DNA of 64,000 nucleotides. Origin: Gallibacterium genomosp. 3. GTDB lineage: Bacteria > Pseudomonadota > Gammaproteobacteria > Enterobacterales > Pasteurellaceae. The stretch spans positions 18,313 to 82,312 of the forward strand of contig NZ_JTJR01000007.1 in the NCBI RefSeq assembly GCF_001678475.1, in the 5' to 3' direction. The translations under genes and the position numbers were made by a program. Below are positions 46,005 through 58,872 of the stretch, piece by piece (the first letter of the stretch is position 1; each line of letters begins with the position of its first letter). The notes beneath the pieces were generated by a model that had not been told where the DNA came from, made no database searches, and saw only the letters and a program-made list of their open reading frames with translations.

Positions 46005-46307
46005 AATAAAGCGAAATCTCCTAAATTATTCCCTAAGTATGAAAATGTGTTAATTCAACTTGGAGAGAATATCAAACTTGCTATTAAACGCAGAAAATTC
46101 ACGCAAACACTATTAGCAGAGCGGACTGGTTTAAGTCGTATGACAATTCGTAAAATAACCCAAGGTAATCCTAATGTTGCTATTGGTTATTATGTTATGG
46201 TGCTAGGGGTATTAGGATTGGAACAAGATTTCAGTAAAGTTGGTAAAGACGATGAACTTGGACGTAAATTACAAGATATTGCGTTATTAAGGAAATCGAA
46301 TGAGTAA
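45999..46307 (+). CDS. HipB-like antitoxin, XRE family DNA-binding protein
   Basis: A 102-aa helix-turn-helix protein. The HTH region is LGENIKLAIKRRKFTQTLLAERTGLSRMTIRKITQGNPNVAIGYY (about residues 18-62). Its 8-nt overlap with a hipA-type gene identifies it as the antitoxin and autorepressor of a type II toxin-antitoxin pair. The start at 45999 gives MFNKAKSPKLFP; an ATG at 45987 in frame is an alternative. Neither has a clear SD. A perfect inverted repeat overlaps the start. Confidence 0.8.
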   Translation: MFNKAKSPKLFPKYENVLIQLGENIKLAIKRRKFTQTLLAERTGLSRMTIRKITQGNPNVAIGYYVMVLGVLGLEQDFSKVGKDDELGRKLQDIALLRKSNE

Positions 46308-47535
46308 AGAGATTTATGTGTTTGCCAGCTGGGAAGGATTGATTAAGCCAGAGTTAATCGGTGTTTTATCTTCTGATGTCGTAAGAGGAAAAGAGTCATT
46401 TCGTTTTAGCTATGATAATAACTGGCTAAAATCGCCTTTTGTGCAACAGATTGATCCTGATCTACATCTTTATTCTGGGGAACAATATAGTTTAAATGCA
46501 CAGAATTTTCGAATTTTCCTAGATTCCTGCCCTGATCGTTGGGGACGTTTATTGATGAAACGGCGAGAGATTGCTTTAGCCAATCAACAAAATCGTAAAC
46601 CGAGAATGCTTTTAGAAAGTGATTACTTGTTAGGTGTACATGATATGAATCGCATGGGAGCATTAAGGTTTAAAACTGAACTAGATGGTGAATTTTTAGA
46701 TAATAATGACTATTTAGCTGCTCCACCTATATCTTCTTTAAAAGAGTTAGAATTTGCTGCTTTTCAATTAGAAAATAGCAATATTGATGATCCTGATTAT
46801 TTAAAATGGCTTTATATGCTGATTTCTCCAGGATCATCTTTAGGAGGTGCGAGACCTAAAGCCTCAGTGATCGACGAGTATAAGCAGTTATGGATCGCAA
46901 AGTTTCCTAGCAAATATGATGAGTATGATGTTGGGTTATGGGAATATTTAACTTATGGTTTAGCCACTCAATCTGGTATTGAAATGGCAACTTGTCGAAT
47001 TGAAAAGTTCAATCAGGAACATCATACATTTTTGACCCAAAGATTTGATCGAATAGGTGAACGACGTCGCCATTTTACTTCAGCCTTAACTCAGCTAGGC
47101 TACTATGATGGCGATTATGAAGCGAGTTATTTAGAAATAGCTCAGTTTATAACAGAAAACGGTTCTCAAACTAAAAAAGATCTTATGCAATTATGGCGAA
47201 GAATCGTGTTTAATATAGCTGTATCAAATACGGATGATCATTTGCGGAATCATGGTTTTATCTATCAAAATGCAGGTTGGATTTTATCGCCTGCTTATGA
47301 TCTTAATCCAAGTCCATTATCTCAAGGATTACATCTTAATATCACAGACAGCGATAATAGATTAGATTTCCAATTAGCTTTTGAGGTAGCTGAGTTTTTT
47401 CAATTAACGCCTAATCAAGCAAAACAAATTTATGATGAGGTGATGACTGTTGTAAATAAATGGCAAAAGTTTGCAACAAATTTAGGTATCTCTAGGCAAG
47501 AACAAGAAATGATGAAATATGCATTTAATCTATAA
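46300..47535 (+). CDS. HipA-like toxin, Ser/Thr protein kinase fold
   Basis: A 411-aa HipA-family kinase. N-terminal SCPDRWGRLLMKRRE (about residues 75-89) and LLGVHDMNRMGALRF (about 108-122) are typical. The ATP-binding loop SPGSSLGGARPKASVID lies about 174-190. The catalytic and metal-binding Asp residues lie in FNIAVSNTDDHLRNHGFIY (about 303-321) and LSPAYDLNPSP (about 327-337). E. coli HipA phosphorylates glutamyl-tRNA synthetase; the target here is unknown. All key kinase residues appear present. The gene pair sits between mfd and serS with ordinary flanks and no visible mobile-element ends. Confidence 0.87.
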   Translation: MSKEIYVFASWEGLIKPELIGVLSSDVVRGKESFRFSYDNNWLKSPFVQQIDPDLHLYSGEQYSLNAQNFRIFLDSCPDRWGRLLMKRREIALANQQNRKPRMLLESDYLLGVHDMNRMGALRFKTELDGEFLDNNDYLAAPPISSLKELEFAAFQLENSNIDDPDYLKWLYMLISPGSSLGGARPKASVIDEYKQLWIAKFPSKYDEYDVGLWEYLTYGLATQSGIEMATCRIEKFNQEHHTFLTQRFDRIGERRRHFTSALTQLGYYDGDYEASYLEIAQFITENGSQTKKDLMQLWRRIVFNIAVSNTDDHLRNHGFIYQNAGWILSPAYDLNPSPLSQGLHLNITDSDNRLDFQLAFEVAEFFQLTPNQAKQIYDEVMTVVNKWQKFATNLGISRQEQEMMKYAFNL

Positions 47536-47595
47536 AATTTCCACAAGTAGCATGATTTTCCGTGTTAGAATAATGCCGTTTTTTTATTTCAATAA

Positions 47596-48909
<1,314 letters not shown>

Positions 48910-48927
48910 GGATGAAAAACAGCATTT

Positions 48928-49893
48928 ATGTTTGATTTTCGACCTTTTTATCAACAAATTGCTACCAGTGAGCTGTCAGATTGGTTAGAAACCTTACCAG
49001 CACAGCTCAAACAATGGCAAGCTAATGCACATGGTGAATATGCGAAATGGTCAAAAGTTGTTGATTTTTTACCAGAGCGTATTGCGGATGAAATCGATCT
49101 GAAACATAGCGTAACCGCACATTTGCATCAACCATTAACTGAGGGTGAACGACAAAGAATGGTTCACCATTTAAAACAGCTAATGCCTTGGCGTAAAGGG
49201 CCATATCATTTATATGGTGTGCATATTGATTGTGAATGGCGTTCTGATTTTAAATGGGATCGTTTGTTACCGCATATTTCACCATTACAAGATCGGTTAG
49301 TATTAGACGTTGGCTGTGGTAGTGGTTACCATATGTGGCGGATGGTCGGTGAAGGGGCAAAAATGGTAGTAGGTATTGATCCAACCGAATTATTCCTATG
49401 CCAGTTTGAAGCAGTTAGAAAGCTGTTAAATAACGACCGCCGAGCTAATTTGATTCCACTCGGTATTGAACAAATGCAACCGTTGCAGGCTTTTGATACG
49501 GTGTTCTCTATGGGTGTGTTATATCATCGCAAATCGCCATTGGATCACCTTTCTCAGCTTAAAGCACAATTAAAGAAAGGCGGTGAATTGATCTTAGAAA
49601 CCCTTGTGGTGGATGGGGATCAGCATACGGTATTAGTTCCTGGTGAACGTTATGCCAAAATGAAAAATGTTTACTTTATTCCTTCGGTTGCGGCGTTAAT
49701 TAATTGGTTAGGGAAAACAGGGTTTAGAAATATCCGTTGTGTGGATGTTGCCGTAACTTCATTAGCTGAGCAACGTAAAACAGAATGGCTTGAGAATGAG
49801 AGCTTAGTTGATTTCCTTGATCCCCAAGATTTAAGCAAAACCATTGAAGGTTATCCCGCACCAAAACGTGCAGTGATTATTGCAAATTATTAA
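48928..49893 (+). CDS. cmoB: tRNA U34 carboxymethyltransferase CmoB
   Basis: Transfers the carboxymethyl group from carboxy-SAM to 5-hydroxyuridine at tRNA position 34, forming cmo5[31 protein letters not shown] (about residues 90-119) is the CmoB hallmark. The SAM-type loop is [20 protein letters not shown] (about 128-147). [16 protein letters not shown] and [19 protein letters not shown] are further family segments. 321 aa, normal. The partner cmoA is not in the window. Confidence 0.95.
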   Translation: MFDFRPFYQQIATSELSDWLETLPAQLKQWQANAHGEYAKWSKVVDFLPERIADEIDLKHSVTAHLHQPLTEGERQRMVHHLKQLMPWRKGPYHLYGVHIDCEWRSDFKWDRLLPHISPLQDRLVLDVGCGSGYHMWRMVGEGAKMVVGIDPTELFLCQFEAVRKLLNNDRRANLIPLGIEQMQPLQAFDTVFSMGVLYHRKSPLDHLSQLKAQLKKGGELILETLVVDGDQHTVLVPGERYAKMKNVYFIPSVAALINWLGKTGFRNIRCVDVAVTSLAEQRKTEWLENESLVDFLDPQDLSKTIEGYPAPKRAVIIANY

Positions 49894-49897
49894 TTCA

Positions 49898-49931
49898 TTT
49901 AGTCGCTCACAAAGGTTAATGAGCGACTAAA
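49898..49931. terminator. Hairpin between convergent cmoB and ttcA
   Basis: A perfect 12-bp stem (TTTAGTCGCTCA 49898-49909 with TGAGCGACTAAA 49920-49931) sits in the short gap between the converging genes. T tracts are weak on both sides. Confidence 0.6.
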
Positions 49932-49939
49932 TTATCGTC

Positions 49940-50860
49940 CTAATTCACTTCCCTAAAACTAATCTGTGTTTGTTCTAAGAAATCGTTCTCCTCATCTTGC
50001 ATAATAGGAGCAGTTGGAATTTCAGGTTTATCAAAAGCAATATCGCCTTCAATATTTTCTAACGAGCTACCATGACGAATAGTTTTGAAATCAAATAACT
50101 TCGGATCGCATAAATGTGATGGCACAACATTTTGCAAGGCGCTAAACATAGTTTCAATCCGCCCTGGATATTGGCGATCCCAAGCTTGTAGCATTTCTTT
50201 AATGACTTGGCGTTGTAGATTAGGTTGTGAACCACAAAGGTTACACGGAATAATCGGGAATTGTTTCGCTTCTGCATAACGAGCAATATCTTTTTCTCGG
50301 CAATAGGCAAGTGGGCGGATTACAATTTGTTTACCATCATCACTAATCAATTTTGGTGGCATACTTTTCATTTTGCCACCATAGAACATATTCAAGAATA
50401 AGGTTTCTAGCATATCATCACGATGATGACCAAGTGCAATTTTGGTTGCTCCTAACTCTGTTGCAGTACGATATAAAATCCCACGGCGTAAGCGTGAACA
50501 GAGTGAACAAGTGGTTTTACCCTCAGGAATTTTTTCTTTCACAATGCCATAAGTATTTTCTTCAACAATTTTATATTCAACCCCTAATTGTGATAGATAA
50601 TTAGGTAACACTTCTTCAGGAAAGCCAGGTTGTTTTTGATCCAGATTAACGGCAACAATTTCAAAATTGATCGGAGCATTGAGTTTTAAATTTAATAAAA
50701 TATCTAATAGGGTATAGCTATCTTTGCCGCCAGATAAGCACACCATCACGCGATCGCCTTCTTCAATCATATTAAAATCAGCGATTGCCTTACCGACTTC
50801 ACGGCGTAAACGCTTATGTAATTTGTTAAGGTTATAGATTTGTTTTTTCTCTAATGACAT
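49940..50860 (-). CDS. ttcA: tRNA 2-thiocytidine(32) synthetase TtcA
   Basis: ATP- and [4Fe-4S]-dependent enzyme that thiolates C32 of several tRNAs. The PP-loop is [18 protein letters not shown] (about residues 39-56). Cluster-binding Cys pairs are [12 protein letters not shown] (about 116-127) and [13 protein letters not shown] (about 206-218). [23 protein letters not shown] is a TtcA signature. The 306 aa length is usual. Monocistronic, convergent with cmoB. Confidence 0.95.
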   Translation of the reverse strand: MSLEKKQIYNLNKLHKRLRREVGKAIADFNMIEEGDRVMVCLSGGKDSYTLLDILLNLKLNAPINFEIVAVNLDQKQPGFPEEVLPNYLSQLGVEYKIVEENTYGIVKEKIPEGKTTCSLCSRLRRGILYRTATELGATKIALGHHRDDMLETLFLNMFYGGKMKSMPPKLISDDGKQIVIRPLAYCREKDIARYAEAKQFPIIPCNLCGSQPNLQRQVIKEMLQAWDRQYPGRIETMFSALQNVVPSHLCDPKLFDFKTIRHGSSLENIEGDIAFDKPEIPTAPIMQDEENDFLEQTQISFREVN

Positions 50861-51131
50861 ATTGAATAATCAGTTTTTCAGCTAAAAAATCGGTTTGCTA
50901 TGGTAAGGGCTTTTGTTTTTTTTGCAATAATTTATTGAGGTATTTTGCGAGAAATCAGTGTTTGTACAGCGAAATTTTTTAATATTTACAAAAATAGGAG
51001 ATCAGTCACAGAGAAAAGGTCACGATCTTGTTAAATAACCTTTAGAGAAATAGCAATTTTTTGCTAGAATGTTGCCTGTTTTAGCATATTAATTTGATCA
51101 AGATAAACCTCAGTTGTTTAGGTAGTTAATA

Positions 51132-52472
51132 ATGAGTGAATCAACTCAAACCATTCCTGAATTAGTCTCGTGGGTAAAAGAACGAGAATTTAGTTTAAAT
51201 CTAACCACAGAACGTTTAGCTTTTCTTTTGGCGATCGCTATTTTTAACAATGAACGCTTTGCCGGCGAAATGGAAGAAAGTGATTTAGTTGATCTCTTCC
51301 GCCATGTTTCAAAAGCATTAGGGCAGTCAGAAGAAACCTTAACGCAGCGTGCTAATAATGCGATTAATGATTTAGTTAAGCAACGTTTCGTTAATCGTTT
51401 CAGCAGTGAATTCACAGAAGGATTAGCGATTTATCGTCTTACACCTTTAGGCGTTGGTGTATCGGATTACTATATTCGTCAACGTGAATTTTCAGCGTTA
51501 CGTCTTTCAGTGCAGCTATCTATTGTGGCGGATGAGATCCAACGTGCTGCAGAAGCCGCAGAAAATGATGGTGATGAATATTATTGGCGGCGAGAAGTGT
51601 TTGCCCCATTAAAATATTCGGTGGCAGAGATTTTTGACAGTATCGACTTGTCACAACGGATTATGGATGAAAGCCAACATCATACCAAAGAAGAGATCGC
51701 AGAATTATTGAGTAAAGATTGGCAAGCAGCGATCTCCAGTTGTGAACGTCTATTAGATGAAACGTCAGGTAATTTACGTGAATTACAAGATACTCTTAAT
51801 GCTGCAGGTGATAAGTTGCAAGCTGGGTTATTACGGATTCAAGACTGTATTTTAGGACGTGAACAATTAGAGTTTGTGGCGCAGTTAATTATTAGTTTAC
51901 AGCTTAAATTGGATCGAATTATTAGCTGGGGACAACAAGCGATTGACCTTTGGATTAGTTACGATCGCCATGTACATAAATTTATTCGTACTGCTATTGA
52001 TTTAGATAAAAATAGGGTATTTGCTCAGCGTTTACGCCGTTCAATTGCGGATTATTTTGATGCCCCATTCTATTTATGGAGTGTACAAGCTGAACGTCTG
52101 GTGGATTTACGCGATGAAGAACTGGCTTTACGTGAAGAAGAAGCCTCAGGTGAATTGCCTGCTGAGTTAGAGTATGAATCATTACAAACCGTACATGAAC
52201 AAATTACCGAAACGATGCAGCGTTTATTAATCCAATATTATCAAGATCAGAAACCAATAGAGCTAGGTGCAGTTTTACGTGAACAATTAGATCGTTATCC
52301 GCAGTCACAACATTTTGATGTTGCAAGAATTATTGTTGATCAAGCGGTACGCCTTGGTATTGCGAGTCAAGATTTTAGCGGCAATGTACCGCAATGGCAG
52401 GCAATCAATGCCTATGGTGCAGAAGTACAAGCTCACCCTATTGATGAATATAACAATCAACCAAAGAAATAA
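51132..52472 (+). CDS. mukF: Chromosome partition protein MukF (kleisin)
   Basis: Kleisin of the MukBEF condensin. The N-terminal winged-helix dimerisation region is [37 protein letters not shown] (about residues 7-43). A long helical middle follows, and the C-terminal winged helix, which binds the MukB head, is at about 370-440. The 446 aa length matches the family. It starts an operon mukF-mukE-mukB with 21-bp and 1-nt-overlap junctions. A TAGAAT hexamer at about 51064 is a plausible -10 box in the 270-bp leader. Confidence 0.95.
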   Translation: MSESTQTIPELVSWVKEREFSLNLTTERLAFLLAIAIFNNERFAGEMEESDLVDLFRHVSKALGQSEETLTQRANNAINDLVKQRFVNRFSSEFTEGLAIYRLTPLGVGVSDYYIRQREFSALRLSVQLSIVADEIQRAAEAAENDGDEYYWRREVFAPLKYSVAEIFDSIDLSQRIMDESQHHTKEEIAELLSKDWQAAISSCERLLDETSGNLRELQDTLNAAGDKLQAGLLRIQDCILGREQLEFVAQLIISLQLKLDRIISWGQQAIDLWISYDRHVHKFIRTAIDLDKNRVFAQRLRRSIADYFDAPFYLWSVQAERLVDLRDEELALREEEASGELPAELEYESLQTVHEQITETMQRLLIQYYQDQKPIELGAVLREQLDRYPQSQHFDVARIIVDQAVRLGIASQDFSGNVPQWQAINAYGAEVQAHPIDEYNNQPKK

Positions 52473-52493
52473 CGTTAACAAAGCGAAAGAATT

Positions 52494-53219
52494 ATGAGTG
52501 AAACTACCTCTTACGAACCGATTCCGACTAAATTAGCCACCGCGATAGCGAATCCATTATTCCCTGTTGTTGATAGTCAGTTACGTTCTGGACGTCATAT
52601 TAGTCTTGATCAATTAGAACCACACGCGTTTTTATTAGATTTCCAAACAGAGTTAGAGCTTTTCTACCGCCGTTATAATGTGGAGCTGATTCGTGCGCCA
52701 GAAGGCTTTTTCTATTTACGTCCAAAAGCGACTACGTTAATCGCGCGTAGTGTGTTATCTGAATTAGAAATGTTAGTAGGGAAAGTCTTGTGTTATCTCT
52801 ATTTAAGTCCAGAACGTTTGGCACAACAAGGCATTTTTACTGTACAAGAAGTATATGATGAACTGCTCAATTTGGCGGACGAGAATAAATTATTAAAAGC
52901 GGTGAATCAACGTTCGAGTGGTTCGGATTTAGATAAACAAAAATTAGCGGAAAAAGTACGTGCTGCAATTAGTCGTTTACGCCGTTTAGGAATGTTACAG
53001 ACTGTGGGTGATCAACATAGTGGTAAATTCGTGATCTCTGAAGCCGTATTCCGTTTTGGTGCTGAAGTACGTAGTGGTGAAGATCTGCAAGCTGCACAAT
53101 TACGCTTAATTCGTGAAGGGGAAATTGCAACACCAGATTCATTGCAAGTTGATAATGACAATAATGAAAACGATGAAGATGAATTAGAAGAGAATAACTT
53201 TGAGGAAGGGGAAGCATAA
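52494..53219 (+). CDS. mukE: Chromosome partition protein MukE
   Basis: Kleisin-interacting tandem winged-helix subunit of Muk[77 protein letters not shown] is a strong family block near the N-terminus. [35 protein letters not shown] (about 162-196) is the second. The protein ends in an acidic Asp/Glu/Asn-rich tail. 241 aa, normal. Its stop overlaps the mukB start. Confidence 0.95.
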   Translation: MSETTSYEPIPTKLATAIANPLFPVVDSQLRSGRHISLDQLEPHAFLLDFQTELELFYRRYNVELIRAPEGFFYLRPKATTLIARSVLSELEMLVGKVLCYLYLSPERLAQQGIFTVQEVYDELLNLADENKLLKAVNQRSSGSDLDKQKLAEKVRAAISRLRRLGMLQTVGDQHSGKFVISEAVFRFGAEVRSGEDLQAAQLRLIREGEIATPDSLQVDNDNNENDEDELEENNFEEGEA

Positions 53220-56200
53220 TGGCGGAATTAGAAATGGGAGCATTAGAACCTCAACAAGTGAGTGTTGCAAGTGTGAATACCAATGCAGAACGAGGTAAAT
53301 TTCGTTCGCTTACCTTAATTAACTGGAACGGTTTCTTTGCGCGTACCTTTGATTTGGATGAATTAGTAACAACATTATCCGGTGGTAATGGGGCAGGAAA
53401 ATCAACCACCATGGCAGGGTTTGTAACCGCATTAATTCCTGATTTAACTTTATTGCATTTCCGTAATACCACAGAAGCAGGGGCATCTGGCGGTTCACGC
53501 GATAAAGGGTTATACGGAAAATTACGCCCAGGAATCTGTTATGCGATTTTAGATACGATTAACTCCCATCGCCAACGTGCTTTAGTCGGTGTGCGATTGC
53601 AGCAAATTGCAGGCCGTGATCGTAAAGTTGATATTAAGGCGATTTCGATTCAGGGCGTACCATTATCTATTTCACCAACAGAAATTTTTACCGATAAAAT
53701 TTCAGAAACTCAAGCTAAAGTAATTGGGCTGCCTGAAGTGAAAGAAAAAATCGAAGCGTTAGGGGGAAGTTTCAAACAGTATCACTCTGTTGCCGATTAC
53801 CATAGCTTTATGTTTGATATGGGGATTATTCCAAAACGCCTGCGTTCATCTTCCGATCGTAATAAGTTCTATAAATTAATTGAAGCATCGCTGTATGGGG
53901 GAATTTCATCAGCGATTACCCGCTCTTTACGTGATTACTTATTGCCAGAGAATGTGGGCGTGAAAAAAGCGTTCCAAGATATGGAAGTGGCATTGCGTGA
54001 AAATCGGATGACATTAGAAGCGATTAAAGTTACTCAAGCGGATCGTGATTTATTTAAACATTTAATTACCCAATCGACAGATTATGTAGCTGCGGACTAT
54101 ATGCGTCATTCTAATGAAAGACGCCATAATATTGAGTTGTTATTGGGACAACGTAACGAACTATTTCAAACCAAGCAGCAGCTCAATTTAGCGCAACATA
54201 ATATTGTTGATTTCAGCCGTGAAGTAAGTCAATTACAAGAAGCTGAGAAGACTTTAGAAATTGATTATCAAGGGGCAAATGATCACTACAATTTGGTGGT
54301 GAATGCACAACATCATCAAGAGAAAATCGAACGCTATCAAGAAGATGTTGCTGAATTAAGTGAAAAAATTGAAGAGCAACAAGGTATTGTTGAAGAAGCG
54401 CAAATTACCTTAGCAGAACAACAAGAAAGTGTTGAAGTGATTGAGGGCGAAATTGAATCAATTCGTGATCAATTAACCGATTATCAGCAAGCGTTAAATG
54501 CACAGCAAACTCGTAGCGTGCAATATCAGCAAGCTATTCAAACATTAGAAAAAGCGAAAAATTTAACAGGTATTGCCAGCTTAACCCCAGAAACCGCAGA
54601 ACAATACCAAGCAGAATTTAGCGAACAAGCAGAAGCCTTAACCGAACGTGTTTTAGAGTTAGAACAAAAATTATCGGTAGTAGATATTGCGAAAACTCAG
54701 TTTGATAGAGCCTATCAGTTGGTTTGCAAAATTCAGGGTGAGGTAGCTAGAGCAGAGGCTTTGCAACACGCGAAACAAATTTTGCGTGATTATCCTGCAC
54801 AAAAATTACAGCAACAACAAGCGAATGACCTCAAAGCAAAATTGGTTGAGTTGCAACAAAAAGCTGACCAACAACAACGCGTGCAGCAGCAATTAGCTAC
54901 TTTTAACCAACAAGCAGGGCAGTCGTTACAAAGTGCCGATGAGTTAGAAAGTTATGCGTTACAGCAAGAGGATCGCAGCGAAGCGTTAGATGAACGTTTA
55001 AATAGTATTATTGAAGAACGATCAGCATTACGCCAACAACGTGATCATTACCAAGCGGTATATCAACAAAATACGCAAAAAGCACCATTATGGCTCACTG
55101 CACAAGCCGCATTAGAACGAATTCAAGAGCAAGTGAATCAACAATTCCACAGTTCGCAAAGTGTTATGGATTTTATGCAAAATCAATTAACGAAAGAACG
55201 GGAATTGATCATTCAACGTGACCAGCTTGAGGCAAAAAAACAAGATCTTGAACAACAAATTTTACGTTTAACGCAACCAGATGGTTCAGAAGATCCTCGC
55301 CTTAATCAATTAGCGGAAAAATTTGGTGGTGTATTATTATCTGAATTATATGATGATGTAGATATTACCGATGCGCCTTATTTCTCAGCCTTATATGGTC
55401 CAGCTCGCCATGCGATTGTAGTACGAGATTTAGAAGCTGTTAAACCGTTATTACAAGAATTACAGGATTGCCCTGATGATCTCTATCTTATTGAGGGTGA
55501 TCCAAATTCATTTGATGATAGTGTGTTATCAGCGCAAGAGTTAGATTGTGGGGTAGTGGTACAAGTATCACAACGTGAATTACGTTATTCTACTTTCCCT
55601 GAGATCCCTCTGTTTGGACGTGCGGCACGTGAAAAACATTTAGAAACCTTGCGTGAACAACGTGATGAAATTGCAGAGCAGTTTGCCCAAGTATCATTTG
55701 ATGTACAAAAATGCCAACGTTTGCACCAACAACTTAGCCAATTTGTTGGTTCACATTTAGCATTAGCGTTTGAAGTTGATCCTGAAGAATTAATGCGTGA
55801 GGCTCAACAACAACGTAATGAGGTAGAGCGTGAGTTAGCTAAATTAACCGATCAAGAGCAACAATTACGTAGCCAATTAGCGGATATTCGTCAGCAATTA
55901 CAACAATTAAATAAACTCTTACCAAATCTTGCCTTATTAGCTGAAGACAGTCTTGTTGAACAGATTGAAGAGTATCAAATGCAATTAGCTGAGGCAGAAG
56001 AAAGCGTGTTCTATGTGCGTCAAAATGGGGCATTGATTGAACAATTAGAACTAATTGCTAGTGCGTTACAAAGTGATCCTGAGCAACACGAAAGTTTGCA
56101 AGCCGAATACCAACGTGCAGTAGAATTGCAAAAACAGGTTCAACAACGTTTATTTGCTGTTACGGATGTCGTGAGCCGTTTAGCACATTTTAGCTATCAA

Positions 56201-57691
56201 GAAAGTGCGGAATTAGAAACCTCAGAATTAAGTATTAGATTGCGTGAACGTTTAGAGCAAATGCAACAACAACGTGAACAAAAACGTCAAGCACTCAATC
56301 AAGCACAAACTCAGTTACAGCAGTATCAACAAGTTTTAACTGGGTTAACAACCTCTAAGGAAATTAAGCAGCAAACATTGCAAGAATTGCTTGATGAAGT
56401 TGCTCAGTTAGGTGTGCGTGTGGATGCTGATGCAGAAATGCGAGCGAAAAATCGCCGTGATGAACTGTATCAACAGCTTTCGGTAAATCGCCAACGCTGT
56501 AACTATTTAGAAAAACAATTAGCGGTTTTAGAAAATGAAACGGATGGTTTAACTAAAAACTTACGTAAATTAGAACGAGATTATAAAGCGCAACGTGAAG
56601 TTGTCGTGGCAGCAAAAGTAAGTTGGTGTGCAGTACAGCGCTTATCTCGTCATAGTGATGTAGAGAAACGTTTGCATCGCCGTGAGTTAGCTTATCTCTC
56701 CGCAGAAGAGTTGCGTTCTATGTCGGATAAAGCGTTAGGGGCATTACGTAATGCTGTAGCAGATAATGAATATTTACGCGATGCGTTGCGATTATCTGAA
56801 AATTCAGCGAAGCCAGAATATAAAGTGAAATTCTTTATTGCGGTATATCAGCATTTACGTGAACGGATTCGTCAAGACATCTTAAAAACAGATGATCCGA
56901 TTGATGCGATTGAGCAAATGGAAGTTGAACTATCTCGCTTAACTGAAGAATTAACCAGCCGTGAACAAAAATTAGCAATTAGTGCAGATAGCGTGGCTAA
57001 TATTATGCGTAAGACGATTCAACGTGAACAAAATCGTATTCGCTTGTTGAACCAAGGGTTACAAAATATTGCCTTTGGTCAGGTGAAAAGTGTACGGTTG
57101 GTCGTGAATATTCGTGATACTCATGCAATGCTATTAGATGCGTTATCGGGTAAACAAGCAGAATATGAAGATCTGTTTAATAACAATAAATTGACTTTCT
57201 CAGAAGCGTTAGCGAAGTTATATCAACGCCTTAATCCACACATTGATATGGGACAACGTAGTCCACAGACAATTGGTGAGGAACTTCTTGATTATCGTCA
57301 TTACCTTGATCTTGAAGTAGAAGTGTTCCGTGGTGCAGACGGTTGGTTGCGTGCGGAAAGCGGAGCATTATCAACAGGTGAAGCGATTGGTACAGGGATG
57401 TCAATTTTGTTAATGGTAGTACAAAGTTGGGAAGAAGAATCTCGCCGTTTACGTGGTAAGGATATTGTGCCTTGTCGTTTATTATTCTTAGATGAAGCTG
57501 CTCGTTTAGATGCGAAGTCGATTTCAACACTATTTGAACTTTGTGAACGTTTAGATATGCAGTTATTGATTGCCGCACCAGAAAACATCAGTCCAGAAAA
57601 AGGAACAACCTATAAGTTGGTACGTAAAATCGCACATAACCAAGAGTTTGTGCATGTGGTTGGTCTAAAAGGTTTTGGCACAACACATTAA
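53219..57691 (+). CDS. mukB: Chromosome partition protein MukB (SMC-like ATPase)
   Basis: SMC-type ATPase of the MukBEF complex. It has 1490 aa, the expected size. The N-terminal head carries Walker A in [21 protein letters not shown] (about residues 55-75). Long Gln/Glu-rich coiled coils (about 280-640 and 840-1110) flank a hinge (about 660-780, [39 protein letters not shown]). The C-terminal head shows the ABC signature region [19 protein letters not shown] and Walker [14 protein letters not shown]. In relatives MatP displaces it from the Ter region. A terminator follows 12 bp after the stop. Confidence 0.96.
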   Translation: MAELEMGALEPQQVSVASVNTNAERGKFRSLTLINWNGFFARTFDLDELVTTLSGGNGAGKSTTMAGFVTALIPDLTLLHFRNTTEAGASGGSRDKGLYGKLRPGICYAILDTINSHRQRALVGVRLQQIAGRDRKVDIKAISIQGVPLSISPTEIFTDKISETQAKVIGLPEVKEKIEALGGSFKQYHSVADYHSFMFDMGIIPKRLRSSSDRNKFYKLIEASLYGGISSAITRSLRDYLLPENVGVKKAFQDMEVALRENRMTLEAIKVTQADRDLFKHLITQSTDYVAADYMRHSNERRHNIELLLGQRNELFQTKQQLNLAQHNIVDFSREVSQLQEAEKTLEIDYQGANDHYNLVVNAQHHQEKIERYQEDVAELSEKIEEQQGIVEEAQITLAEQQESVEVIEGEIESIRDQLTDYQQALNAQQTRSVQYQQAIQTLEKAKNLTGIASLTPETAEQYQAEFSEQAEALTERVLELEQKLSVVDIAKTQFDRAYQLVCKIQGEVARAEALQHAKQILRDYPAQKLQQQQANDLKAKLVELQQKADQQQRVQQQLATFNQQAGQSLQSADELESYALQQEDRSEALDERLNSIIEERSALRQQRDHYQAVYQQNTQKAPLWLTAQAALERIQEQVNQQFHSSQSVMDFMQNQLTKERELIIQRDQLEAKKQDLEQQILRLTQPDGSEDPRLNQLAEKFGGVLLSELYDDVDITDAPYFSALYGPARHAIVVRDLEAVKPLLQELQDCPDDLYLIEGDPNSFDDSVLSAQELDCGVVVQVSQRELRYSTFPEIPLFGRAAREKHLETLREQRDEIAEQFAQVSFDVQKCQRLHQQLSQFVGSHLALAFEVDPEELMREAQQQRNEVERELAKLTDQEQQLRSQLADIRQQLQQLNKLLPNLALLAEDSLVEQIEEYQMQLAEAEESVFYVRQNGALIEQLELIASALQSDPEQHESLQAEYQRAVELQKQVQQRLFAVTDVVSRLAHFSYQESAELETSELSIRLRERLEQMQQQREQKRQALNQAQTQLQQYQQVLTGLTTSKEIKQQTLQELLDEVAQLGVRVDADAEMRAKNRRDELYQQLSVNRQRCNYLEKQLAVLENETDGLTKNLRKLERDYKAQREVVVAAKVSWCAVQRLSRHSDVEKRLHRRELAYLSAEELRSMSDKALGALRNAVADNEYLRDALRLSENSAKPEYKVKFFIAVYQHLRERIRQDILKTDDPIDAIEQMEVELSRLTEELTSREQKLAISADSVANIMRKTIQREQNRIRLLNQGLQNIAFGQVKSVRLVVNIRDTHAMLLDALSGKQAEYEDLFNNNKLTFSEALAKLYQRLNPHIDMGQRSPQTIGEELLDYRHYLDLEVEVFRGADGWLRAESGALSTGEAIGTGMSILLMVVQSWEEESRRLRGKDIVPCRLLFLDEAARLDAKSISTLFELCERLDMQLLIAAPENISPEKGTTYKLVRKIAHNQEFVHVVGLKGFGTTH

Positions 57692-57702
57692 ATAAGTAAA
57701 GA

Positions 57703-57727
57703 AAATGCGGCGAAAGCCGCATTTTTT
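57703..57727. terminator. Bidirectional terminator after mukB
   Basis: A perfect 9-bp stem (AAATGCGGC with GCCGCATTT) has a GAAA tetraloop and T-rich flanks on both strands, between convergent mukB and the MazG-like gene. Confidence 0.87.
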
Positions 57728-57735
57728 ATCACTAA

Positions 57736-58176
57736 TTACTTCACAAACTTTTCCAACTTCGGTTTAAAGTAATTCTCGCCTTTTTTAATTTTGCCGTTTT
57801 CGTCAAAGATAGCCTTGCCGTTCTCGAATTTTGACCAATTTGAATCATTAACTTCAGCAAAGGCAGAATAGAAATCAAAACCAGCCATATAAGCAACCCC
57901 TGTGGCAGTAACCACTTGATCAGCTAAAGAATCTAACACCTCGACTTTATGTTCGTGAGTTAATTCAGTTAAGCGTTCTGTTTGCTTATTTTGCTTATAG
58001 CTATTAGCGAGAATTTCAAGATTATGCGCCATTTCAGCATGACCTAACGCATCTAACATTTCGACAACTTCTTCAAAATGACAACCAATTTGCACAGAAA
58101 GATCTTTTAATTCTGGATTCGGTTTTGCCTCTTTAAACCAATCTAAAGTACGTTGTAATTCATTTTTCTGACTCAT
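57736..58176 (-). CDS. MazG-like / phosphoribosyl-ATP pyrophosphohydrolase-like protein
   Basis: A 146-aa predicted all-alpha NTP pyrophosphatase. CHFEEVVEMLDALGH (about residues 32-46) supplies the E-E-x-x-E metal-binding motif, and VEVLDSLADQVVTATGVAYMAGFD (about 78-101) supplies the D-x-x-x-D partner. Such enzymes hydrolyse canonical or damaged nucleoside triphosphates to monophosphates. Similar proteins are also found in phages, but no phage genes lie nearby. SD GGAGAG precedes the start, 24 bp after the NUDIX gene. The exact substrate cannot be read from sequence. Confidence 0.72.
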   Translation of the reverse strand: MSQKNELQRTLDWFKEAKPNPELKDLSVQIGCHFEEVVEMLDALGHAEMAHNLEILANSYKQNKQTERLTELTHEHKVEVLDSLADQVVTATGVAYMAGFDFYSAFAEVNDSNWSKFENGKAIFDENGKIKKGENYFKPKLEKFVK

Positions 58177-58200
58177 TTTCTCTCCTTCTTCAATGAATAT

Positions 58201-58821
58201 TTAATCAAATTGAGTAACCCAATGTTTATCACGATAAGCGGCAAAGCACATTTGGATCTGCTGTTGGTTATTTTTCTCAGTGGCAAGATTAGGTAAGTTA
58301 TCTTCAGCAAAATAAGCGGATTCTGTTGTTTCAATATTTTGTTGAAATTGTCCTTTAAGTACAGTACAGAGAACAAAGATTTTACAAACACCATAAGCAT
58401 ATAAAGGTTGATTATGTTTAGCACGATCTTGAACTGCGATAATTTTATCAGCAGTTACGTCTAGACCCGCTTCCTCTTTCACCTCTTTAATAGTGTTTTC
58501 TTTGATCGACATATTGACATCAACCCAACCACCAGGCAAAGACCAATTTCCATCGTTTTCTCTCACCAATAGAATTTTATCGGCTTGAAAAATGGCTGCT
58601 CGGGTATCTAATTTTGGTGTTTGATAACCGATTTCATTACAAAAAAGATCCATTACTTTAGTAAAAGGGATATCTGCTTGATAAGCAATGATTTCGGCAG
58701 AAATCTCTCGAATTCTTTGATATCTTTCGAGATCATAATTATCTTTACCATAAGCTAAACCTGCTTGAGCAAGGCTTTGTAGCTCTATTGCCCAACTTAA
58801 CCATTTTTCTGATGTATTCAT
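58201..58821 (-). CDS. NUDIX hydrolase with N-terminal helical domain
   Basis: A 206-aa hydrolase acting on a nucleoside diphosphate linked to another group. The N-terminal 60 residues (WLSWAIELQSLAQAGLAYGKDNYDLERYQRIREIS) match the 'Nudix_hydro' N-terminal domain that precedes this NUDIX subfamily. The NUDIX box is GGWVDVNMSIKENTIKEVKEEAGL (about 107-130). The core KEVKEEAG is intact with K for R at its first position, but the upstream Glu/Gln of the motif is replaced by Met. Substrate unknown. Part of a leftward string with codB and codA. Confidence 0.83.
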   Translation of the reverse strand: MNTSEKWLSWAIELQSLAQAGLAYGKDNYDLERYQRIREISAEIIAYQADIPFTKVMDLFCNEIGYQTPKLDTRAAIFQADKILLVRENDGNWSLPGGWVDVNMSIKENTIKEVKEEAGLDVTADKIIAVQDRAKHNQPLYAYGVCKIFVLCTVLKGQFQQNIETTESAYFAEDNLPNLATEKNNQQQIQMCFAAYRDKHWVTQFD

Positions 58822-58872
58822 TACTCATCTCCTATTTTAGAGAGAATTAACGTTAATCTTGCCTAGAGTTAT

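Noticed and set aside
45999..47535. Prophage or integrative element around hipBA
   Set aside because: No integrase, no direct-repeat ends and ordinary housekeeping genes (mfd, serS) on both sides; it looks like a bare gene pair.
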